Assembly (NCBI GenBank): GCA_001898465.1
Contig: MKTX01000009.1
Location: forward strand, 62,001 to 126,000
Source of the DNA: Sphingobacteriales bacterium 39-19
GTDB lineage: Bacteria; Bacteroidota; Bacteroidia; Chitinophagales; Chitinophagaceae
Direction: 5' to 3'
DNA length: 64,000 nucleotides
Part shown: one piece after another, positions 18,452 through 25,585 of the stretch
Layout of the letters: each line of letters begins with the position of its first letter
How positions within the stretch are numbered: position 1 is the stretch's first letter
Program-made: the position numbers and the translations under genes
Notes under the pieces: generated by a model
What the model was told of the DNA's origin: nothing
Database searches by the model: none
Seen by the model: the letters and a program-made list of their open reading frames with translations, nothing else

Positions 18452-20128
18452 ATGAGGAAACATTCCCATCTTTTTCTCCTCCTTTTTTTATTCCTGTTCA
18501 GTTGCAGTAAGCATGGCGGCGATGGCCCGGGAACACCGGATCCGCTTCCTGCTTCATTGCGGTTAAATAATGTAATCTTACACCAGTTAGTAGCTTCGGC
18601 TTCGGCAACTAATTATAATATAGACCCTGCAACTGTTATTAAAATGCAGTTTAATAATAAAGTAAACCGTTCCACCGCTTCAACAGCTATTGCCATTCGT
18701 GAAAATGGCACAGCGATCGTACCCGTGAATATTAATTTTGCGAATAGCGATAGTACGGTTTTGGTATCCGGCATACCGGCCTTGAAATTTCTTACAAAAT
18801 ATACGCTTTCTATTAATACTTCATTAAAATCTGTTGAAGGCGCTAACCTGGTTGCTCCATCAGAATACAAATTGCTTACAAAAATTGATTCCGGCAGAAA
18901 ATTTCCCATCCTGCCAGATGATGCATTACTTACCAAAGTACAACAGCAAACCTTTACCTACTTCTGGGATTTTGCTCACCCCGTAAGCGGCCTCGCCAGG
19001 GAAAGAAATAGCTCTGGCGATGTAGTGACTACGGGTGGATCCGGTTTTGGTATTATGGCCATACCGGTAGCTATTAACAGGAATTTTATTACAAGGGCCC
19101 AGGGCCTTGAAAGAATGCAAAAAATAGTAGGGTTTTTAAAAAATACGGCTGTAAAAGTAAAAGGGGCTTTTCCGCATTGGCTTAACGGGGCTACGGGAGC
19201 CATTGTTCCTTTTAGTTCTTTTGATGATGGCGCCGATTTGGTGGAAACTTCTTTTTTAATGATGGGATTGCTTGCAGCACGCCAATATTTTAATGATGCA
19301 GGTGCAGCTGAAACAACTTTACGTAATGACATCAATACACTTTATCAAAATGTAGATTGGGATTGGTTCAGGCAAGGTGGCCAGCAGGTTTTATATTGGC
19401 ATTACAGCAATACGAACGGGTGGGCTATAAACCTCCCCATTAAAGGATGGAATGAATGCCTGGTTACCTATGTGTTGGCAGCCTCCTCTTCCACGCATCC
19501 GGTACCTGCATCTGTTTATAATAATGGTTGGAAATCCGGGAGCCAGTATGTGAATGGGAATACTTATTATGGGTATAACCTGCCCCTCGGCCCGCCCCAG
19601 GGCGGGCCTCTGTTCTTTTCTCATTATTCTTTTTTGGGCATTAACCCCACAGGACTTTATGAAGCCGGGATAGATTATAATTTGCAAACAAAAAACCATA
19701 CCCGTATTAATTATCAATATTGCCGGGATAACCCTCAGAATTATTTTGGGTACAGTGATTCTGTATGGGGGCTTACTGCCAGTGATATCGAGAACGGCTA
19801 CACGGCCAGTTCTCCCACCCATGATGTGGGCGTAATTGCACCTACTGCGGCTATATCTTCCATGCCATATACACCCGATCAATCAATGGCCGCCTTAAAA
19901 TTTTATTATTATGTATTGGGCGATAAAATCTGGAATCAGTATGGATTTACAGATGCATTTTCTTTGCAAAATACCTGGTTCGCAAATTCTACTTTAGCTA
20001 TTGACCAGGGCCCCATCATTGTGATGATTGAGAATTACAGAACCGGTTTGTTATGGAACTTATTTACCAGTTGCCCCGAAGTGGTTTCTGGTATGCAAAG
20101 CCTGGGATTTACGGCACCTTATTTATAA
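18452..20128 (+). CDS. GH144-type endo-beta-1,2-glucanase lipoprotein with N-terminal Ig-like domain
   Basis: A 558-residue lipoprotein (lipobox cysteine 18). Residues about 36-145 look like an Ig-like (Big_5/SbsA-type) domain. Residues about 155-558 form an alpha/alpha-barrel of the glycoamylase-like family now classed GH144, known as endo-beta-1,2-glucanase from Chitinophaga pinensis. Conserved signatures are TFTYFWDFAHPVSGLARER at 167-185, an acidic cluster Asp258/Asp262/Glu265 (DDGADLVE) and Glu335 (WNECL). Their spacing is close to the catalytic region I recall for the C. pinensis enzyme. The lipid anchor and spacer domain suggest surface cleavage of long glucan. The gene contains an unusually GC-rich inverted repeat at 19589-19608. 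Confidence 0.88.
   Translation: MRKHSHLFLLLFLFLFSCSKHGGDGPGTPDPLPASLRLNNVILHQLVASASATNYNIDPATVIKMQFNNKVNRSTASTAIAIRENGTAIVPVNINFANSDSTVLVSGIPALKFLTKYTLSINTSLKSVEGANLVAPSEYKLLTKIDSGRKFPILPDDALLTKVQQQTFTYFWDFAHPVSGLARERNSSGDVVTTGGSGFGIMAIPVAINRNFITRAQGLERMQKIVGFLKNTAVKVKGAFPHWLNGATGAIVPFSSFDDGADLVETSFLMMGLLAARQYFNDAGAAETTLRNDINTLYQNVDWDWFRQGGQQVLYWHYSNTNGWAINLPIKGWNECLVTYVLAASSSTHPVPASVYNNGWKSGSQYVNGNTYYGYNLPLGPPQGGPLFFSHYSFLGINPTGLYEAGIDYNLQTKNHTRINYQYCRDNPQNYFGYSDSVWGLTASDIENGYTASSPTHDVGVIAPTAAISSMPYTPDQSMAALKFYYYVLGDKIWNQYGFTDAFSLQNTWFANSTLAIDQGPIIVMIENYRTGLLWNLFTSCPEVVSGMQSLGFTAPYL
19589..19608 (+). repeat. GC-only inverted repeat inside the GH144 gene
   Basis: GGCCCGCCC at 19589-19597 pairs with GGGCGGGCC at 19600-19608 (effectively an 8-bp stem with a 4-base loop) and is followed by a T-rich stretch. 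It encodes the G-P-P-Q-G-G-P segment, where the neighbouring paralog has G-F-D-Y-G-G-P and no such repeat. Confidence 0.6.
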
Positions 20129-20147
20129 TGGATATTTAAATGTATAA

Positions 20148-21494
20148 ATGATGCTTAAAAACATTGCGATTGTAGTCTTCCTTTTTTTTAGTACCGCCGG
20201 TTATACACAAAAAACGGCAACACCTTCTTTTGACCCGGTAAAAAGGCCCAAGAATTTATCTGACTCTGCTTTACTTGATTTGGTACAAAAACAAACTTTT
20301 ACCTATTTCTGGGATTTTGCACACCCGGTAAGCGGCCTGGCCAGGGAAAGAAGTAATGAAACTTTTAGTTATGGCCCCGAAACAGTAACAATGGGTGGCA
20401 GCGGTTTTGGAGTAATGAGTGTGATTGTTGCCACCGAAAGAAAATGGATAGGCCGGGATACGGCTGCCAAATTTTTATTAAAAATGGTAAAGTTTTTATC
20501 AAAAGCAAATTCATACCATGGCGTTTTTCCTCATTGGTTAAATGGCGCCACAGGAAATACCATTCCGTTTAGCAGGAAAGATGATGGCGCTGATTTGGTA
20601 GAGACCTCATTTTTATTCCAGGGATTATTATGTGCACGGCAATATTTTAATGGCAACAATCCTGTAGAAAAAGGATTAAGGGCAAGAATCAATGGACTAT
20701 GGAATGATATTGAATGGAATTGGTTTACTAAAGGCGGACAAAATGTATTGTATTGGCATTGGAGCCCAAATAATGGATGGGCCATGGATTTCCCGGTGAA
20801 AGGATTCAATGAATGTTTGATCATGTATGTATTGGCAGCCAGCCAGGAGGGAAAATATGCAGTGCCTGCAGATGTGTATCATAGAGGTTGGGCAGAAAGT
20901 AATTTTTTTATCAATAAACGAAAATTTTATGGATATACATTACCATTGGGATTCGATTATGGCGGACCTTTATTCTTTTCGCAATATTCATTTTTAGGAT
21001 TAGATCCCCGGGGCTTAACCGATCGGTATACAAATTACTGGGAACAAAATCAAAATCATACATTCATAAACCGGGCATATTGTATTGACAATCCTAAAGA
21101 ATTTAAAGGCTATGGGCCTGATTGCTGGGGCCTTACAGCCAGTGATACCTGGAATGGATATACCGCTCATTCACCTACCAACGATAATGGTACCATATCG
21201 CCAACGGCTGCTCTTTCTGCTTTTCCTTATACACCGGAGTATAGTATGCAGGCATTAAAGCATTTTTATTACGACATGGGTGATAAACTATGGTCACAGT
21301 ATGGTTTTTATGATGCCTTTAACCAAACAAAAAACTGGGTTGCCAGTTCACACCTGGCCATCGACCAGGGGCCCATCATTGTAATGATAGAGAATTATCG
21401 TTCCGGTTTATTATGGAAATTATTTATGAGTTGCCCCGAAGTGAAACTGGGTTTAAAAAAATTAGATTTTAAAAGTCCATACTTTACGAATTAA
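20148..21494 (+). CDS. GH144-type endo-beta-1,2-glucanase (second)
   Basis: A 448-residue exported protein with a Sec signal peptide (cleavage near Thr20-Gln21) and a single GH144 domain. It shares TFTYFWDFAHPVSGLARER, the acidic cluster Asp145/Asp149/Glu152 and Glu222 (FNECL) with the gene 19 bases upstream, but lacks the lipobox and the Ig-like domain. It would therefore be soluble in the periplasm or secreted, shortening oligosaccharides imported through SusC. Whether it is endo-acting or releases sophorose-type products cannot be told from the sequence. Confidence 0.87.
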   Translation: MMLKNIAIVVFLFFSTAGYTQKTATPSFDPVKRPKNLSDSALLDLVQKQTFTYFWDFAHPVSGLARERSNETFSYGPETVTMGGSGFGVMSVIVATERKWIGRDTAAKFLLKMVKFLSKANSYHGVFPHWLNGATGNTIPFSRKDDGADLVETSFLFQGLLCARQYFNGNNPVEKGLRARINGLWNDIEWNWFTKGGQNVLYWHWSPNNGWAMDFPVKGFNECLIMYVLAASQEGKYAVPADVYHRGWAESNFFINKRKFYGYTLPLGFDYGGPLFFSQYSFLGLDPRGLTDRYTNYWEQNQNHTFINRAYCIDNPKEFKGYGPDCWGLTASDTWNGYTAHSPTNDNGTISPTAALSAFPYTPEYSMQALKHFYYDMGDKLWSQYGFYDAFNQTKNWVASSHLAIDQGPIIVMIENYRSGLLWKLFMSCPEVKLGLKKLDFKSPYFTN

Positions 21495-21500
21495 TCAATA

Positions 21501-22304
21501 ATGAAAAAAATGTGGCCGGTAATTTTATTACTTATTGCGACTAGCTTTATTACGATGCAGGTATTAGCACAGGATTACCGGGCATATAAAAAAGAACAGC
21601 TTACAATAGGCACAGATAGCCTGCCATACAGGATTTTATTGCCTCTCCATTATGCTCCAGGTGAACAATATCCCGTAATCTTTTTTTTGCATGGCGCAGG
21701 GGAAAGGGGCAACGATAATGAAAAGCAACTTATACATGTAGGTAAATTATTTTTAAAAGATTCAGTGCGTAAGAAATACCCGGCTATCATCATTTTTCCG
21801 CAATGCCCCGAAGATTCTTACTGGAGCAATGTTTTAATAGATACCGATTCGGCTACCCAAAAAAGATCATTCCATTTTTCTGTAGATGAACCCCCTACAA
21901 TTGCTATGCAAATGCTGATCAATCTTATTGATCACATAGAAAATAATTACAAGATTAAAAAAGAACAGGTATATGTGATGGGCTTATCCATGGGCGGCAT
22001 GGGTACTTTTGAACTTGTAAAAAGAAAACCTGATTTTTTTGCTGCCGCTATTTCCATTTGCGGTGGTGCTAACCCGCTAACAGCACCGCTATTATCGCAT
22101 ACCCGCTGGTGGATTTTTCATGGTGCCAAAGATAATGTCGTGTCTCCTGAACATTCTGTAACTATGGCAGGTGCTTTACAAAAAGCCGGCGCCGATGTAA
22201 AATTTACATTATACCCCCAGGCAAATCATAATAGCTGGGATAATGCATTTGCAGAGCCGGTTTTATTCAACTGGGTATTTCAAAATAAAAAAGATGTAAG
22301 ATGA
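21501..22304 (+). CDS. Secreted alpha/beta-hydrolase esterase (CE1/PHB depolymerase-like)
   Basis: A 267-residue exported serine hydrolase with a signal peptide to about Ala23. HGAGERG at 64-70 provides the oxyanion loop, the nucleophile is Ser163 (GLSMGG), and Asp211 and His243 complete the triad. The fold type is the dienelactone hydrolase/feruloyl-esterase-like group that is common in PULs. It probably removes ester-linked groups (acyl or aromatic) from the glycan, but the acyl group is unknown. Six bases separate it from GH144, and its stop overlaps the next start (ATGA), so translation is coupled. Confidence 0.82.
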   Translation: MKKMWPVILLLIATSFITMQVLAQDYRAYKKEQLTIGTDSLPYRILLPLHYAPGEQYPVIFFLHGAGERGNDNEKQLIHVGKLFLKDSVRKKYPAIIIFPQCPEDSYWSNVLIDTDSATQKRSFHFSVDEPPTIAMQMLINLIDHIENNYKIKKEQVYVMGLSMGGMGTFELVKRKPDFFAAAISICGGANPLTAPLLSHTRWWIFHGAKDNVVSPEHSVTMAGALQKAGADVKFTLYPQANHNSWDNAFAEPVLFNWVFQNKKDVR

Positions 22305-23140
22305 AATATATAATATTCTCCATGCTGTTTTTCTTCAGCTTTCATATGTATGCACAAACAACGGTTAAGATGATGAGCTATAATATCCGGCTGGATGTAG
22401 CTTCCGATGGAGAAAACCGGTGGGATGCAAGAAAAGATAAATTGGCAACACTTGTAAATTACTATGAACCTGATTTTATGGGCGGCCAGGAAGTGCAACA
22501 GCACCAGCTTACTTATTTATTAAGTGCATTAAAAGGATATGATTATATCGGCGTGGGCCGTGATGATGGAAAAACCGGGGGAGAATATTCATGCATCTTT
22601 TATAAAAATGATAAATATAAATGCATCCTGCAATCTACTTTTTGGCTTTCACCCACTCCTGATTCTGTTTCTTTCGGCTGGCATGCTGCCTGCAGGAGGG
22701 TGTGTACTTATGGCTTATTTAAAGTAAAGAAATCAAAACAATTCATTTGGGTTTTTAATACCCATTTTGATCATATCAGTGCAGAAGCAAGATTAGAATC
22801 AGCAAAACTGATCTTGAAAAAAATAAATGAACTCAATACAAAAAAATATCCCGTTATAATTTCAGGAGATTTTAATTCAAAACCTGGTGAAGCGCCTGCA
22901 AAATATATGATGGAATATGTAAACAACAGCAGGAATATAAGTGACCTGGTATTTGGGCCATTGAAAACATTTAATGCCTTTCAGTATTGCAAAGAAGCTG
23001 AAAGCAGCATTGATTATATTTTTGTTTCAAAGGACCCTCGCATCCATGTCTCTAAATTTGCAACCCTCACCGATTCTTACGATTTAAAATATCCATCCGA
23101 TCATTTTCCAGTTTTGGCCACCATAATAATCAAGAAATGA
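22301..23140 (+). CDS. Secreted endonuclease/exonuclease/phosphatase-fold enzyme
   Basis: A 279-residue exported protein (signal peptide to about Ala18) of the EEP superfamily. The catalytic pattern is complete: Asn28, Glu64 (GGQE), His155 (NTHFDH), Asp190/Asn192 (GDFN), Asp238 (IDYIF) and Asp267-His268 (SDHFP). Family members hydrolyse phosphodiesters in nucleic acids, sphingomyelin or inositol phosphates. Being inside a PUL and exported, a phosphate- or phosphodiester-bearing glycan substituent is a plausible target (inference). It overlaps by 4 bases both the esterase before it and the GH43-like gene after it. Confidence 0.87.
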   Translation: MKYIIFSMLFFFSFHMYAQTTVKMMSYNIRLDVASDGENRWDARKDKLATLVNYYEPDFMGGQEVQQHQLTYLLSALKGYDYIGVGRDDGKTGGEYSCIFYKNDKYKCILQSTFWLSPTPDSVSFGWHAACRRVCTYGLFKVKKSKQFIWVFNTHFDHISAEARLESAKLILKKINELNTKKYPVIISGDFNSKPGEAPAKYMMEYVNNSRNISDLVFGPLKTFNAFQYCKEAESSIDYIFVSKDPRIHVSKFATLTDSYDLKYPSDHFPVLATIIIKK

Positions 23141-24897
23141 AATTTACATTCGTTTTTATATTCGTTTTGTTTTTCACAATATCATCTTTTGCCCAGCAAC
23201 AAAGCTATTGTAACCCGGTAAACCTGGATTATGGGTACACTCCCTTTCCTTCTTTTACCGAATGGGGAAGGCACCGGGCAACTGCCGATCCTGTAATTGT
23301 AAATTACAAAGGCGATTACTATCTTTTTAGCACCAACCAATGGGGCTATTGGTACAGCAGCGATATGTACAACTGGAATTTTGTATCAAAAAAATTCTTA
23401 CGGCCCTGGAATCATGTATTGGATGAATTGTGTGCACCCGCAGTGGGAATCATTGGAGATACGATGCTTGTATTTGGATCTACTTATTCAAATAATTTTA
23501 CTTTGTGGATGAGTACCAATCCCAAAGCAAATGAATGGAAGCCTTTGGTAGATTCATTTGAAATAGGGGGATGGGATCCTGCATTTTTTACAGATGATGA
23601 TGGGCGTCTCTATATGTATAATGGCAGCAGCAACAGGTATCCCGTTTATGGTGTAGAGTTAGATAGAAAAACGTTTAAACCCATGGGTACCCGTACCCCT
23701 ATGTATTTATTGCAGGATTGGCGGTATGGCTGGCAGCGTTTTGGAGAGCACATGGATAATACTTTTTTAGATCCATTTATTGAAGGTGCCTGGATGACCA
23801 AACACAAAAACAAATATTATTTTCAATATGGCGCACCGGGCACTGAATTTAGTGGCTATGCCGATGGGGTAGTGGTAGGAGATAAAGCGCTTTTTGATGG
23901 AGCCAGTACCGAACCACAGAGCGACCCGCTAAGTTTTAAAGCCGGTGGTTTTTCACGGGGAGCTGGCCACGGATCTACCTTCCGGGATAATGCAGGAAAC
24001 TACTGGCATGTATCTACTTCTATCATTTGTGTAAAAAATACCTGGGAACGCAGGATGGGAATTTGGCCGGCAGGCTTTGATGATGATGATGTGATGTGGT
24101 GCAATACTGCATTTGGAGACTACCCTCACCGGTTGCCTTCTGCAAAAAATGAAAACTCCAGGACGAACTACAATGAATCCGGCTTTATGGGCTGGTACCT
24201 CTTAAATTATAAAAAACCGGTTACGGTCTCATCTACCCTAGGAAATTATAATGCCAATAATGCCGTGGATGAAAGTATAAAAACGTATTGGAGCGCTCAA
24301 TCTGCAAAGGCAGGTGAATGGATACAATCTGACCTGGGAAGCATTTCAACGGTACATGCCATACAAATAAATTATGCCGACCAGGATGCTGAATTTTTGG
24401 GTAAGCAAACCAATATTTATCATCAATATAAATTGTATTACTCTTTAGATGGTAAGAATTGGCGATTACTGGCCGATAAAAGCGCTAACAAAAAAGATGT
24501 TCCGCATGATTATATTGAATTACCCAAACCGGTGCAGGCAAAGTTTATCAGGCTTGAAAATATACATATGCCAACCGGCAAATTTGCAATCAGTGGTTTG
24601 CGTGTTTTTGGTAACGGCAAAGGAGCCAGGCCGGCCACCACAAAAAATTTAATTGTGCTGAGAACCGAAAAAGACAAACGCAGCGCTTATATAAAATGGG
24701 CTCCTGTTGATAATGCCTTTGCATATAATTTATACTACGGCACGGCTCCCGATAAAATGTACAATTGTATTATGATACATGATGTGAACGAGTATTGGTT
24801 TAAAGCCATGGATAGCAAGAAAAAATATTATTTTACATTAGAATCAGTGAATGAAAACGGGGTGAGTGAAAAATTTCAAATCAGGGAGGCAGAGTAA
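23137..24897 (+). CDS. GH43-like glycosidase with F5/8 type C and FN3-like domains
   Basis: A 586-residue exported protein with a signal peptide (to about residue 20). Residues about 40-340 form a five-bladed propeller of the GH43 type. The expected acids are visible: Asp51 (TADP), Asp147 (GWDPAFF) and Glu216 (FIEGAWM). Residues about 355-495 are a discoidin/F5/8 type C carbohydrate-binding domain, and about 500-586 resemble fibronectin type III. GH43 enzymes usually act on arabinosides or xylosides, but distant members have other activities, and nothing else in the locus suggests pentoses. The specificity is therefore open. Translation is coupled to the preceding gene by ATGA. Confidence 0.82.
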   Translation: MKFTFVFIFVLFFTISSFAQQQSYCNPVNLDYGYTPFPSFTEWGRHRATADPVIVNYKGDYYLFSTNQWGYWYSSDMYNWNFVSKKFLRPWNHVLDELCAPAVGIIGDTMLVFGSTYSNNFTLWMSTNPKANEWKPLVDSFEIGGWDPAFFTDDDGRLYMYNGSSNRYPVYGVELDRKTFKPMGTRTPMYLLQDWRYGWQRFGEHMDNTFLDPFIEGAWMTKHKNKYYFQYGAPGTEFSGYADGVVVGDKALFDGASTEPQSDPLSFKAGGFSRGAGHGSTFRDNAGNYWHVSTSIICVKNTWERRMGIWPAGFDDDDVMWCNTAFGDYPHRLPSAKNENSRTNYNESGFMGWYLLNYKKPVTVSSTLGNYNANNAVDESIKTYWSAQSAKAGEWIQSDLGSISTVHAIQINYADQDAEFLGKQTNIYHQYKLYYSLDGKNWRLLADKSANKKDVPHDYIELPKPVQAKFIRLENIHMPTGKFAISGLRVFGNGKGARPATTKNLIVLRTEKDKRSAYIKWAPVDNAFAYNLYYGTAPDKMYNCIMIHDVNEYWFKAMDSKKKYYFTLESVNENGVSEKFQIREAE

Positions 24898-24898
24898 T

Positions 24899-25555
24899 AT
24901 GAAAAAAATATTCCTGGTATTTTTTATTGGCTGCTTATATTTTGCAAATGCACAGCAGCACCCTCCTTTTTGGAAAGAGATACAGGAGTTTAAAACTCAG
25001 GATAGCCTGGCTTTTCCTGAGCCCAATCAAATTTTATTTGCAGGCAGTTCTTCTTTTACCAAATGGACCGATGTACAGGATTATTTCCCCGGCTTTCCCA
25101 TCATCAACCGGGGTTTTGGCGGTTCATCACTTACCGATTTAATTCGCTATGCCAATGATATTATTTTACCCTATCAACCCAGGCAAATTGTAATTTATTG
25201 TGGCGAGAACGATTTTGCAGCTAACGAACAAGTAAGCGCAGCAGAGGTAGCCAAACGCTTTTATCTATTATTTTCTATCATTCGCAAAAAGTATAAAAAA
25301 TTACCTGTGGTTTATGTGTCAATGAAGCCAAGTCCATCCAGGATACAGCTGATGCCAAAATTTGATTCAGCTAATTATATGATTAAACAATTTTTAAAGA
25401 AAAGACCCCGAACCGCTTTTGCAGATGTATATCATGCCATGTTGCAAAAAGACGGAACGGTAAAACAAGAAATATTTTTAAAAGATAACCTGCACATGAA
25501 TAGTAAGGGCTATCATATCTGGCAACAAATTTTAAGACCTTATTTAAAAAAATAA
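24899..25555 (+). CDS. Secreted SGNH/GDSL hydrolase
   Basis: A 218-residue exported protein. The start at 24899 is chosen because it gives a clean signal peptide (to about Ala18); the frame could also open at 24866 inside the previous gene. The four SGNH blocks are present: Ser51 in AGSSS, Gly74-75 in RGFGGSS, Asn104 in CGEND, and Asp196/His199 in DNLHMNSKGY. Such enzymes remove O-acetyl or related ester groups from glycans. With the CE1-like enzyme, this locus carries two esterases, which implies a substituted polymer. It is separated by one base from the GH43-like gene. Confidence 0.86.
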   Translation: MKKIFLVFFIGCLYFANAQQHPPFWKEIQEFKTQDSLAFPEPNQILFAGSSSFTKWTDVQDYFPGFPIINRGFGGSSLTDLIRYANDIILPYQPRQIVIYCGENDFAANEQVSAAEVAKRFYLLFSIIRKKYKKLPVVYVSMKPSPSRIQLMPKFDSANYMIKQFLKKRPRTAFADVYHAMLQKDGTVKQEIFLKDNLHMNSKGYHIWQQILRPYLKK

Positions 25556-25585
25556 TTTGAAAACCATCCACAAAAAATGTAAAAT

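Noticed and set aside
24866..24898. Longer start of the SGNH hydrolase
   Set aside because: It would lie inside the GH43-like gene and place extra residues before a clean signal peptide. The ATG at 24899 is better.
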